DNA of 64,000 nt from Telopea speciosissima (GCF_018873765.1 NC_057924.1:20455542-20519541), one strand, 5' to 3'; shown: positions 12,085 to 23,823, counted from the stretch's first letter. A program made the numbers and translations. Notes: a model not told the origin generated them from the sequence alone.

Positions 12085-12675
12085 TGTAAGCCAATGTGGC
12101 CTCTGTGCCATGTTAGCACAGGATAAGAAATGCCACATCAGCACAATATAAGAAGTAATTACATTAATTCACATTCCATTTAGAAACATTAACCATCTTA
12201 GTGGGAATGTGCACTTCATTGAGATAAAGTATTATTTCTTCATATTCCTTTTAGAAACTCTAACCATCTTAATGGCTGGATATGGGAATAAGTAGTATCT
12301 CTTCATATTCCTCTTTGAAATTTAAAGAACCATCTTAATGGTGGAATATGGGAATATGCACTTCATTAAGCTCCATTAAGATAAAGTCCTTGATGGGAGG
12401 AATTATTGAGATGAGAGCCTTAAGGAGATTGGACTCCCTGGTTTTAAAAGGTATATATATAGCACACAATCTATCCATCAAAGGGGTGTGTGAAAAGTGA
12501 AAAAGATTGAGAGAGTTTTAAAAACCAGAAGAAGTTCAAAGCAACAACATTCTACTTCTTCAAAGAGTCAACCAAGATCGATTGAAGAGAGATCAAGATT
12601 GATTGGATAGAGGATGGCGAATCTCAATCCTAATGGTGGAGGTATGTTCCGTGTACTCCGCCGTAAATTTTCTTA
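12085..12675 (+). repeat. 5' LTR of copia-1
   Basis: Starts TGTAAGCCAATGTGG and ends TTTTCTTA, with a TATATATA box near 12453-12462 that could serve as promoter. Contains four degenerate copies of an ACCATCTTAATGG-type motif (about 12190, 12265, 12330 and similar), a minor internal repetition. Confidence 0.9.
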
Positions 12676-14533
12676 GAGGTGGTATCAGAGCCAGAGATTA
12701 CGTCTCCTATCCATCGAATCTTTGGTATGATAATGGTTATCTGATCATAATGGTTAATTTTGATTCACCATTTTTTTTGCAGCCTTACAAAAGTCTTTGT
12801 TTAATATGTATATCATCATTGTTGTGAATCATTTGATTTCTCTGTTAAAGAATCATTATTTGGATGAAATCTTTATATTACGGGTTAGGGTTGTTAAAGA
12901 GGGCAGACCTTGCGGTTATCGGACTTGCCCGACAATCATTATGGCAAAGTTTTGGGCGGAAGTCTTGCCTGCAATCATTGCAGTTAATCAATGGCTAAGC
13001 CATTTTTATGGAACTGTTCTGTTAGCCGATATAAAAAAAAATAAATAAAAAAAATAAAGAAAGGATTTATTTTGCCGGCATTGGCCGACGACCAATTTTG
13101 GCAACACTGTTCGACGGCCATGGGATTGTCATGACCATTGATTGCATGGCAGCAACATAGCAATAGCTATGACTGAGATTTGGAGTTGTTTGCAAGAAAG
13201 ATGATGGGGATAGCCCCGTTATTTTTATTTTAGTAAAGACTTTTAGTCTTTCAAGTGATTAAGATAATTACTTATGACATGTGGCATAGTCCTATTGGAT
13301 GAGGATTTAAAAAAAAAAAAAGAAGGTGATTTTGCATGATTGAAAACGTACCATACTGGGTATGTAATTTGCAATTTCATTAAGGGTCTTCTTGTCTTTT
13401 AATGAGAAGTTAAAACTAATTGCCATATGTCAAGCTCTCATATGAGGGTGCTTTAGTAATTATGAAAAGACCAATTAGTGGGTTGTTGCGTAATTCAAAA
13501 TTCTTTTAAATTCAAAATTTACTATTGTGAGCTTCCCACTACCTTGTGACTGCAAACATGTGCCAAATCGAATCGGTCTTGCTTACCCGAATTTAAGACC
13601 CGTTTTGGTTGATTTAACTCGGTGTTGATCAAATAATTTTGGTTCAATTCTGGAACTGGTTCAAGGTTACTCCTTTGGTTCATTAATTGATTTATGTGTA
13701 CAATTTTGGTTGCATATATTTACATAAATCATTTTTTAAGAAACACTTAATTGGAACAGTGGGAGTTCATATTGTGGTTCTTTTGAAGTGTAATTTTGTG
13801 CTCCCTGCTATGATTGGAAAACATTAAGTTAAGTTCTATGTATATATATTTCAAGGATATATGGTATGTTTGGCTGCACTAGACTACATTATGAATAGTT
13901 GGTGAATCTTTACTTTATTTTGATGTTATAAGCATACTGATTTATTTATTTATTTTTATTATGATTGACCCTAATTCAGAATTTCCTACATCATGCATAC
14001 TTATAACATCTTTATTATCTTGTCTTGTGTTTATAAAATTACCATTAAGGGATTTTGTATGCCACATATTCCATCAAATCCCATAAAGACTTTTTGGTAC
14101 TTTTATAAATATAAAAGACAATTTTTACAACTTATGTACAAAGTAGACATGATGCCCACAGGTAGTAACTACTTTAATGCATACAAGTTGGGGTAGGATA
14201 AAATATTGATCATTAAGGCAGCAGTTGCCCACAGATAAGGTTGTCTAATGAGATATATTTTGATCTTATCATTTAGTTATTAATTAATGTTGGTTGCAAC
14301 TGATGCCCATAGGTAAGTTGGGACTAACATTAATTTGTGATTCTGAATATAAATATTATTATTATTCAGTATAAAGAATGATAATCATTGCAACTTGTAG
14401 CCTTAGCCCACAGGCAAGCTGCAGTGAGCTTGATTAAATATCACAAAAATTGACATTGTTTGAATTTTAGCACTAGAACAATAGAAATTGTTTAGCATGC
14501 TTTATTTACTGTAGATCTTTTAATTTTGCAGTA
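12676..14533 (+). other. Long untranslated leader of copia-1
   Basis: 1.86 kb between LTR and gag, AT-rich, with no conserved ORF. From 14150 to 14420 it holds four spaced copies of a GCCCACAGGTAAG-like motif (see findings). A purine run near 13310 and an A/T-rich stretch at 13030 are the only other notable parts. Confidence 0.7.
12680..12692 (+). other. Primer-binding site of copia-1, tRNA-iMet type
   Basis: TGGTATCAGAGCC, the classical plant copia primer site complementary to initiator tRNA-Met, 4 bp after the LTR. Confidence 0.9.
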
Positions 14534-17500
14534 ATGGTTAACAACCAATTTTCTCTTCCTATGCTCAATGGGGATAATTATGTTGATTGGAGGGAAAAGA
14601 CTGAACTTGCACTTATGTGCATGGACTATGATTTGGCTTTGCGTGAGGATAAACCTGCTCCTTTTAAAGACACTAGTACTCCAGCTGAGATATCTCACTT
14701 TAAAGATTGGGAGCGGTCTAACCGCATTTCCTTATCAATCATCAAGGCTCATATTCATAAGAGCATTAAGGGTTCAATTCCTAACTGTGATACAGTTAAG
14801 GAATATTTGAAGGAAATTGAGGCCCAATTTGTGAGTTCAGACAAAGCCATAGCCATGACCTTAATAGGCCAGTTCAGCTCTATTAAGTATAATGCAAGTA
14901 AGGGTGTGAGAGCACACATCATGCACATCAGGGACATCGCAGCCCAATTGAAAACACTAAAATTGGATATTTCTAAACCTTTTCTGGTATATTACATTTT
15001 GAACACTCTGCCTAAGGAGTTTGACCCCTTTAAGATCTCTTTTAACACACATAAGGATGAATGGTCATTCAATGAACTATTGACCATGTGTGTTCAAGAA
15101 GAAGAGAGATTGAAAAGGGAGTCAAAGGAGCGTGTGTACCAAACAACCACTCTTGAGAAAGGTCAATCCGGTAAGTCTACTCAAAAGAAGAAAGCATGGA
15201 AGAATCCTATGAAGAAAGAGGGCATTAAGAAAGCTTCCAAGTGCTTCTTCTGTAAGAAGAAAGGACACCTGAAGAAGGATTGCTCCAAATTTAAGCAGTG
15301 GATGGAGAAGAAAGGTACTCTTCAGACCTTTGTCTGTTATGAGTCAAATTTTGTGAATTCTCAGAATGAAAATTGGTGGATTGATTCAGGTGCAACAATT
15401 CATGTTTCCAATTCCCTGCAGGGTTTTCTGGAGAGAAGGCCACCGACTCTAAGTGAGCAGCATGTCTATTCAGCTAAAGGGATGCCGTCTGAAGTTGAGG
15501 CCGTAGGGGTCTACAGACTAGTTTTGCTTTCTGGATTTATTTTAGATTTAGACAAGACATTTTACATTCCATCGTTTGATCGAAACCTGTTGTCGGTGCC
15601 TAGACTAGCACCATTAGATTTTAAATTTGTTTTTGAAGGAACAGTATTTTCATTGCTGAAAAATAATGTTAATATTGGTTCTGGTACTTTAGTTAATGGA
15701 TTGTATTCGCTGCATTTAGATTCTAATTTTAAATGCAATTTATTGTCTAATTCTATACACATTGGAAACAAACGTTATGCTACAAATGAACAATCTTCCA
15801 AGCTTTGGCACAGGAGATTAGGACATATCTCCATTGATAGAATCAAAAGATTAATAAAGGATGGAGTCCTTGAGACTCTAGACTTTACTGATCTAGGGAC
15901 TTGTATAGATTGTATAAAGGGCAAACAAACCAACAAGTCCAAAAGAGGTGCGAAGAGAAGCTCAGAAATTTTAGAAATCATACATACTGACATTTGTGGA
16001 CCTTTTCCCACACCATGCCTGAACAGAGAGAGATACTTTATCTCCTTTATAGATTATCACTCTAGATTCATGTACCTCTACCTTCTGGTTCATAAGGATG
16101 AAGCACTTGATGCTTTTAAGACCAATAAAGTAGAAGTAGAGAAACAAACTGATAAAGAGAGTAAAATAGTACATTCAGATAGAGGAGGGGAGTTTTATGG
16201 TAGGTACACAGAATCTGGTCAAAGACCAGGTCCATTTGCTCAATTCCTTTAGGAACAAGGAATTGTTCCACAATACACCATGTCAGGATCACCTAATCAA
16301 AACGGTGTTGCTGAATGAAGGAATCGAACATTAATGGACATGGTGAGAAGTATGCTTAGTAATTCTAATCTTTCCTTATCATTCTGGGGTAAAGCCATAA
16401 AGACATCTGTCTACATCATAAATAGGGTTCCTTCCAAAGCTGTGCCTAAAACACCTTTTTAGCTTTGGAAAGGATGGAAACCTAGTTTACATCATGTACG
16501 TGTTTGGGGATGCCCTGTCGAGGTAAGGGTGTATAACCCACAGGAAAGGAAGTTGGATTCTAAGACCATTAGTGGATATTTTATTGGGTATTCAGAACGA
16601 TCTAAAGGTTACAAATTTTATTGTCCTACACACACACCCAAGATAGTTGAGTCACGTAATGCTAAGTTTCTAGAGGATGACACCAACAGTGGGAGCATTG
16701 AATTTAGAAATGTTGAATTCTAGGAACTTGTCATTTCGTTAGAAGCTTCCATCTCTGGAGGTGATGGCACATAATTTTTGCCTTTACCATTATTACCCTA
16801 TTCTACAACTGAGGTTGAGAAAGAAACTCATATGGATATACCACAGGAAGAACAGATTGTTGGTGAACCCGATGTTCATCATGAGAAAAATTTAGATGAA
16901 CAACTAAACTTAAGGAGATCCACTAGAACTAGGAAGTCAGCAATTCCTTCAGATTATCAAGTATATCTACAAGCAAGTGAATTTGACATTGGAGTTGATA
17001 TGGATCCAATATCATTTTCACAAGCCATGAGCAGCCAAAATTCTATCTTATGGTACAATGCCATGAAGGATGAGATGGAATCAATGGCAAAGAATCATGT
17101 ATGGGAGCTCGTTGAGTTGCCTAAGGGATCCACAGCTGTTGGCTGTAAATGGGTTTTTAAAACCAAAAGGGATTCCAAAGGTAACATAGAACGATATAAG
17201 GCTCGTCTTGTGGCAAAAGGGTTTAATCAAAAGGAAGATATTGATTATAAAGAAACCTTTTCTTCTGTATCAAGGAAGGATTCAATGTGTATTGTTATGG
17301 CCTTGGTTGCTCATTACGATCTAGAGTTACACCAAATGGATGTCAAGACTATGTTCTTGAATGGAGAATTGATAGAAGAGGTATATATGAAACAACCTAA
17401 AGGATTTATATCGGATAAGGGAGATCACCTTGTATGTAAACTGAATAGGTCCATATATGGTTTGAAACAAGCTTTCAGGCAATGGTACCTAAAGTTTGAT

Positions 17501-18559
17501 CACACAATTACTTCATTTGGGTTTGTTGAAAATTGTGCTGATCAATGTATCTACATAAAGTTTAAGGGAAGTCGTTTCATCATATTAGTATTATATGTGG
17601 ATGATATTTTATTAGCAAGTAGTGATCTTAGGTTGCTACATGAGACAAAAGAGTTTCTGACTCGAAACTTTGAAATGAAGGATATGGGTGAAGCCTTCTA
17701 TGTCTTAGGCATAGAAATTCACCGAGATAGGTCCAATAAGACTTTAGGACTGTCTCAGAAAGCCTATATCGATAAGGTTTTAGATTGATTCAGAATGATG
17801 GACTCTAAACCAAGTGTAGCACCAATAGTCAAAGGTGACAGACTTAGTCTAGAACAGTGTCCGACGAGTGACTTGGAGCAACAACAAATGCAGAAAATTC
17901 CCTATGCATCTGCAGTAGGCAGTTTAATGTATGCTCAGGTCTGTACCAGACCTGACATTGCCTATGCAGTGGGAGTATTAGGAAGATTCCAAAAGAATCC
18001 AGGAATGCCACATTGGACAGCAGCTAAAAACGTATTAAGATACTTGAAAGGAACCAAAAATCACATGCTTACATATAAGCGAGTTGATGATTTGGAACTA
18101 GTTGGCTACTCGGACTCAGATTATGTTGGATGTGGTGATACAAGAAGATCTACATCGGGATACATTTTTCTACTATCTTCTGGTGCAGTTTCCTGGAGAA
18201 GCATCAAGCAACCTAAGACAACTTCTTCCACTATGGAAGCGAAAGTGGTGGCATGCTATGAGGCAGTCTCTCATGCATCTTGGTTGAGGCAGTTCGTCAC
18301 AGACTTGAAAGTTATACCCTCTATTGAAAGGCCTATTCGGGTATTTTGTGACAACACTGCGGCAGTGAAGTTTTCCAACAACACTTGCTCAATAAGCCAC
18401 TGTCGACATATTGAGATCAAGTATTTTGGTGTCAAGGAAGATGTTCAGGATCAACGAGTAGCAATTGATCATATTGGCACTGAGGACATGATTGCCAATC
18501 CCTTGACTAAAGGGCTTGTACCTAAAGTTTTTACTGACCATGTGCGTCGTATGGGATGA
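14534..18559 (+). pseudogene. Copia-1 gag-pol polyprotein, one frame with in-frame stops
   Basis: A single frame from ATG 14534 to TGA at about 18559. Order: gag core (LNGDNYVDWREKTELAL), CCHC knuckle CFFCKKKGHLKKDC, protease WWIDSGATIHVSN, pre-integrase LWHRRLGHISIDRI, integrase with HTDICGPF and VHSDRGGEFYG, RT with YKARLVAKGFNQ, MDVKTMFLNGEL and LYVDDILLAS, RNase H with GYSDSDYVGCGDTRRSTSGY. Stops fall at about 16250, 16316, 16460, 16721, 16770 and 17786, with no frameshift. In RNase H the usual E-A-E motif reads MEAKVV, so a likely catalytic Glu is Lys. Typical copia family; non-functional. Confidence 0.92.
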
Positions 18560-19016
18560 TATAGTTCCTTGAGTGTCATGAATCAAGTTTAAACTGTGTT
18601 AATGTATACATTTCAGTTTTCAAGTTATGACTTGTGGACCACAGTTTTGATTCCGGAATTTATAAAAATTCTCTGCCAATTTTTATTAATATCATTACTA
18701 TTTTATTAGTGTACACTCTAAATTGAAGTAATGATTGATGCCCATTAAGTTTATAGGGGCAATTTTGATGGATTTAGAATTAACCATTTGGTTAATTTAT
18801 AAAGTTTGATATACTACATTAAGGTTTGATCTAAGAAGGACAATTCATAGTGATACATGGAAGGAAATGTTCTTTGTATGAACATGTACCGCCATGATTC
18901 ATGGATTGAAATTCTCATTTCAAATGTTTGTTGCTCCCTAGGATAAAGTTCGGCATGGCCATGCATTGAATTGAACTTTTATCAATTAGCTTGGCATTTT
19001 GCACGTGGTAAAGGCC
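18560..19016 (+). other. 3' untranslated part of copia-1
   Basis: No coding sequence. It repeats a short TGATGCCCAT motif at about 18738, related to the leader motif. Confidence 0.5.
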
Positions 19017-19027
19017 AAGTGGGAGAA
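19017..19027 (+). other. Polypurine tract of copia-1
   Basis: AAGTGGGAGAA directly before the 3' LTR. Confidence 0.8.
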
Positions 19028-19622
19028 TGTAAGCCAATGTGGCCTCTGTGCCACATCAGCACAGGATAAGAAATGCCACATCAGCACAATATAAGAAGTA
19101 ATTACATTAATTCACATTCCATTTAGAAACACTAACCATCTTAATGGGAATGTGCACTTCGATCATTGAGATAAAGTATTATTTCTTCATATTCCTTTTA
19201 GAAACTCTAACCATCTTAATGGTTGGATATGGGAATAAGTAGTATCTTTTCATATTCCTCTTTGAAATTTTAAGAACCATCTTAATGGTGGAATATGGGA
19301 ACATGCACTTCATTAAGCTCCATTAAGATAAAGTCCTTGATGGGAGGAATTATTGAGATGAGAGCCTTAAGGAGATTGGACTCCCTGGTTTTAAAAGCTA
19401 TATATATAGCACACAATCTATCCATCAAAGGGGTGTGTGAAAAGTGAAAAAGATTGAGAGACTTTTAAAAACCAGAAGAAGTTCAAAGCAACAACATTCT
19501 ACTTCTTCAACGAGTCAACTAAGATCGATTGAAGAGAGATCAAGATTGATTCGATAGAGGATGGCGAATCTCGGTCCTAATGGTGGAGGTATGTTCCATG
19601 TACTCTGCCGTAAATTTTCTTA
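19028..19622 (+). repeat. 3' LTR of copia-1
   Basis: 595-bp direct repeat of 12085-12675 with a 4-bp insertion. Its last 268 bp (from 19355) are also present at 28938-29205, the start of the A/B segmental duplication. Confidence 0.92.
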
Positions 19623-20588
19623 TATCTTGGAGTTGAGCCAATGGTGGAAGCACAAATCCAGGGTGATTGGTCTCAAGGATGCCTGGTGCTCGGGTCTCAC
19701 CTTGATCCCTCTTTTGGTTTGGTCGGAAAGAAATCCCTGAAGGTTAGAAGAAAAGTCATTAAATTTCTCCGGCATTTGCAGATTTTTGGTGTTAGATGTT
19801 TCCCTGATCTCCCCCAAGTTCAAGAACTATGAGTCATCAGTTACAGATTTGGTTTGTGCTAGATCTCTCCGCCTTTCGATCATCCCCAAAAAATCAAATG
19901 TAGTCCTTGAAGTCTCGTGGTGTCCCCCACCTCAATCTTGGATTAAACTGAATGTGGATGGTTGTTCCTTGGGTAACCCAGGCAAGTCAAGAACAGATGG
20001 TATTTTTCGGGATTCAAATGCTAATGTAATCTTCTCTTTTAGATCTTACTTGGGGATTAAGAACAACTTCGAAGTAGAATTGTTAGCGGCAATCCAAGGT
20101 CTATCATGGGCTAGAGCTCTCAAAGTCCATAAAGTTTGGTTAGAATGTGACTCCAATGCGGTGTTTATTCTCCTCTCCAAAGGTTTGGTTCTTTGGTTTG
20201 TGCGGCAAGAATGGTTCTCGCTTTAGAAATTCTTGAGTTCCATAGATTGGCGTATCTCTAACTGCTATCGGGAAGCTAACCCAATAGCGGATTTTCTTGC
20301 AAAATCTGCTGCTAAAAACGAGGACACTTCCACTATGATAAATTTTCCAGGGTCGATTGCAGTTGAGCTTCAGATGGATGCCCATTGTCAATCGAGATTT
20401 CGTTTAAGTTGAGAATTTAAGTTGTTTTTTTTGTCGTCGGTCCTTGCCTATTCCGCTATTTGGAGGTTGGGTTTGTGGTTAGTTGGGGTGGATTTCTTTG
20501 TTTGAATTCTTTGTTCTTGGTCTCTTTTGTATATTACCCTCCTTCTCTTTAATTCATATTATCTTTCAGCAAAAAAAAAAAAAAAAAA
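19623..20588 (+). pseudogene. LINE-1 ORF2 3' end: RNase H domain, 3' UTR and A-tail (copy A)
   Basis: Resumes the LINE after copia-1 with QWWKHKSRVIGLKDAW and the WSERN segment. An RNase HI-like domain follows (19944-20180): NVDGCSLGNPG with the first Asp, FEVELLAAIQGLSWA with the Glu, and LECDSNAV with the next Asp. A TAG at about 20224 truncates it; the original ORF would run to about 20412. A short 3' UTR ends in 18 A residues (20571-20588). RNase H at the C-terminus is a known trait of some plant L1 LINEs. Almost identical to 29206-30171. Confidence 0.88.
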
Positions 20589-21302
20589 CTGTAGGCTTCG
20601 TAAGATCCCGGTAGTTCACATTGAAGCCGGAGAAATTAATAAAAATTCTATTAACTTGCTGCTCCACCTCGAAGTGGAAACACAAGGTTTATGTTTTGTA
20701 ATCTCATGGGCATCTCATCCTTGTTCATGAACGACTGCCTGGCTTGAACCAGTGCCAGAGTGTCATTGCCGTACAAGCAAACCCCATTAGGACAAGAACA
20801 ACCCGACCAAAAAACTGACAATTTTCTATTTTTCCTTCAACTAAGGTACGGGTTTTTAAGTTGCTGTGTCCGAGACGGTCTTGATATGTAAATCCTTTCA
20901 TCCTTGCATTCATATGTCTAGTGGCTAAAATAGAGCGAGGTTGGTGATCATTTAGATTTGCTGGTTAGGGTTTAGATTGGCAAATTAGGGGTTTTTTCGG
21001 GACATGGAAGGTAGCAGAGACAATTAGCATAGATGATAGATTGAGTTTGTATTTTATTAAGGGCAGTGAAATGGATACCGGTAGTGGCAGTGAGGTCAGC
21101 GATGTCGTCAACCATAGGGTGGGTGGGGTTGCAAGAAGAAGAAGATGAAGAAGATAGTATAAGGGTAAAATAGTCTTTTCTAAACTATAACTAACAGTAG
21201 GATAACACCATCAGCCAGAGGGGGTCCGAGTGTAATTGGGAAAAATCCAGATAAAGAATGTGTAATTAGGCCATAGTACAGGGGAGGGGATGTAATTTTC
21301 CC
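20589..21302 (+). mobile_element. MULE right part with terminal repeat (copy A)
   Basis: Sequence to the right of the LINE A-tail, ending GGGGATGTAATTTTCCC at 21302. It corresponds to 30172-30885 in copy B, where the left terminal repeat and TSD are visible. The left half in copy A lies outside the window. TSD half TTAAATTAA follows at 21303-21311. Confidence 0.75.
20725..20913 (-). pseudogene. Possible captured gene fragment in the MULE, unrecognised
   Basis: A 62-residue minus-strand ORF with a hydrophobic stretch (VVLVLMGFACTAM) preceded by a hydrophilic RTLVEGKIEN segment. The copy-B counterpart (30308-30496) is also open, with about five substitutions. MULEs often carry host gene pieces, so this may be an exon of an unidentified membrane protein. 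I do not recognise the family; a chance ORF is equally possible. Confidence 0.3.
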
Positions 21303-21311
21303 TTAAATTAA
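21303..21311. repeat. MULE target-site duplication TTAAATTAA (copy A, right)
   Basis: Same 9-mer as in copy B at 28108-28116 and 30886-30894. Confidence 0.8.
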
Positions 21312-22075
21312 TGACTTATCATTTATAGAGACTGGTTGGTATGTAGCCGGGCTTGACTACGCGGTTCTAATACTTATCATATGGAGGCCTGGTCTCGCTT
21401 TCCAATAGTTGTGTTTAGATAAGTAGTGGTCTCTTACCTAGATTTTCCACGTCAAATTTAGTTAGTATACATAACCATCATTTACTAATTAAGATTTCTT
21501 CCATCGTTTTAGCGAAAAAGCATGCATCCAATTCAATTTTTCTCCCACGTGCGTTTTGTAATTGTTGAACTTTCAGATAAGTGAATGTTAACCTTTCTAT
21601 CATACTATGTTAAAACTATAATTTTACACGTGTGAGATAAGTTTGAGCTGGACTTAACACAAATGTCACAATGTTTTTTTCAAAAGGTGCAAGTTGCAAA
21701 ATCAACTCTTTGAAGATATCTTCGTCAAGCCCACCAGTTACTGTCGAACCTTGAGAGGGTTTTTTGAGGAATGAAACAACAAACCTTGTAGAGAATTTGG
21801 GACAAACAATTAACAGCCATGACCATGAGCTTCAAAGTAATTACAGGTTATGAAAGGGAATCCCATGACCCTGTCAACTGAATCTGATCGGGTCAATAAA
21901 GTAGGTCTGATTTTTTGACTACCCCTTGACACTGTAGCAATCAATAACCAGTTGGTGGAACCAAGTTAGAATGGTAGGTTTAGGGTTGCCCTTGCCAAAT
22001 ACATGGAAAATGCGAAAGAACCTTCTTAGCTTCTTGATTTGAAAACCATATGACTTGGTCCAGCCAAACTCCAAG
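21312..22075. other. 5' flank of phospholipase A, no gene seen
   Basis: Shared with 30895-31656 (near identical) and, with gaps and insertions, with 41832-42929. No ORF with a recognisable domain; it presumably contains the upstream regulatory region. Confidence 0.6.
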
Positions 22076-22085
22076 TATATATAAA
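22076..22085 (+). promoter_or_regulatory. Probable TATA box of phospholipase A
   Basis: TATATATAAA about 145 bp upstream of the ATG. The motif is conserved at the equivalent place in copies B (31657-31666) and C (42930-42937), although flanking sequence in C has diverged. Confidence 0.65.
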
Positions 22086-22229
22086 TTGATAATCTGTGAG
22101 ATAAGAAAACACAAGGAACTCCCAAAAATTCAATTAAGGGGAAGCTCAAGGAGAAATCTCTCTGATTCATTGACTGTATAAACTTGTATTTTTGATTCAT
22201 TGAGTTTGGAAGTTAGAAACAAAGAAAGG

Positions 22230-23788
22230 ATGGGTAGCCTTAATGAAAGCAGCATTTCCAAAAGATGGAAGCAGTTGAGCGGGCAGGATAACTGGAAGAG
22301 CATGCTGGACCCCCTCGACATCGATCTCCGGCGATACATCATCCACTACGGCAAAATGGCTGAGGCTACATACGATGCCTTCAACTCAGAGAAGTTGTCC
22401 AAGTATGCCGGAAGCAGCCGGTACGGGAGGTCGGATTTCTTCTCGAAGGTGGGTTTGGATATAGGCAATTTATACAAGTATGAGGTGACCAAGTTCCTCT
22501 ATGCCACATCCTCAGTAGACTTGCCAGATGGTTTGATGGTGAAGTCTTTGTCGAGGGAGGGATGGAATAAGGAATCCAATTGGATTGGTTACGTTGCAGT
22601 GGCGACTGATGAAGGGAAGGAAATGTTGGGAAGGAGAGACATCGTGATTGCATGGAGAGGTACGGAACAAGCTTTGGAATGGGCCAACGACATGAATTTC
22701 ATATTGATTTCTGCTGAAGATTCCATATTTGGGCCGGATGCCGACCATGTTGATGTACATCGAGGCTGGTACTCCATGTATACTTCTGATAATCCACGTT
22801 CCCTCTACAACAAGTCCAGTGCAAGAGCTCAGGTAAATTCTTCTGTTTGCTTTTTTTGTTTTCTTTTGATTTTATTTATTTATTTATTCCTATGAAGAAG
22901 AAGAAAAAATCATTAACTTTGCAAGAATCCGTAAAAAACTACAAAACTATGTCATCAACTACTTCTGAACGGAAGCTGGCGCAATACCTTTTATCCAAGA
23001 TCGTCATCCACTTTTTATTGTTACCCACTCACTTTCATTTATTTTATTTTAATTGTATTTTTAATTAACAGTTTTTTCTCCACTACACCTGTAACCAAAC
23101 GGGGAGGCCTTAGATGGCCTTTCGAGAGATAGAGAAAACGGTGGATTAAATTGTTTGTTTGGTGACATTTCAGGTATTGACTGAGGTGAGGAGACTAGTA
23201 GAAAAATTCAAGAACGAAGAGATCAGCATAACTATAACAGGCCACAGCTTGGGTGCAGCTCTTGCAACAATAAATGCTGCAGATATAGTTGCCAATGCAG
23301 TAAACAAGCCAAAGGACCAGCCAGACAAAGCATGCCTAGTGACGGCCTTCGTCTTTGCCAGTCCCCGCGTTGGAGATGGTGACTTCCGGAAGTTCTGTTC
23401 CGAATTAGATGACCTCCGAGTGTTGCGCATCACCAACGACCCTGACATTGTCCCCACATACCCACGCTTCGGCTACGCCGATGTTGGACAGGAACTAGAG
23501 ATCGACACTAGAGAGTCTAACTACTTGAAGCGTCCTGGCAATTTTTCAGGTTGGCATAACTTGGAGGTGTACCTGCATGGCGTTGCTGGGACTCAAGGGT
23601 CCAAAGGAGGATTCAAGCTAGAAGTCGATCATGATATCGCACGCGTTAACAAGTCCAAGGATGCATTGAAGGATGAATATCATGTGCCTGCTTCATGGTG
23701 GGTTGAGAAGAATAATGGGATGGTTCAAGATGCTAATGGTTCTTGGAAGTTAATGGACCATCAGGAAGACATTGATTTTGGGCTTTGA
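22230..23788 (+). CDS. Phospholipase A1-II (class 3 lipase), copy A
   Basis: Joined exons 22230-22832 and 23174-23788, 405 residues, usual length for plant cytosolic PLA1-II acylhydrolases (sn-1 deacylation of phospholipids/galactolipids). Intron 22833-23173 (341 bp, GT-AG, phase 0). Lipase_3 fold: IVIAWRGTE near residue 140, GHSLG nucleophile elbow with Ser226, Asp292 in NDPDIVP, His336 in EVYLHG give the Ser-Asp-His triad. No signal or plastid transit peptide, as expected for class II. The start is ATG 22230; reading further upstream needs a TTG. Copy A differs from B and C by Leu for Pro at residue 81. One of three tandem paralogues; probably functional. Confidence 0.92.
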
Positions 23789-23823
23789 GTGTTATCTTAT
23801 ATAATCTCAATATGATTTGTACC

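Larger units (their letters stand above)
12085..19622 (+). mobile_element. Ty1/copia retrotransposon, decayed (copia-1)
   Basis: LTRs of 591 and 595 bp enclose gag-protease-integrase-RT-RNase H in copia order on the + strand. A tRNA-iMet primer site follows the 5' LTR and a purine tract precedes the 3' LTR. The two LTRs differ by about 3% by eye plus a 4-bp GATC insertion in the right one. The coding frame is continuous but carries at least six stops. It sits within the LINE ORF2 between the zf-RVT and RNase H regions. No 5-bp TSD is visible, which is unusual for an otherwise complete element. Confidence 0.92.

Noticed and set aside
22200-22229. Upstream extension of the phospholipase reading frame by ten codons
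   Set aside because: The extension would begin at TTG; the first ATG (22230) is conserved in all three copies and gives the normal family length.
22833-23173. Reading through the phospholipase intron in copies A and B as coding
   Set aside because: The frame stops soon after the GT donor; AG acceptor and phase fit a normal intron present in all copies.
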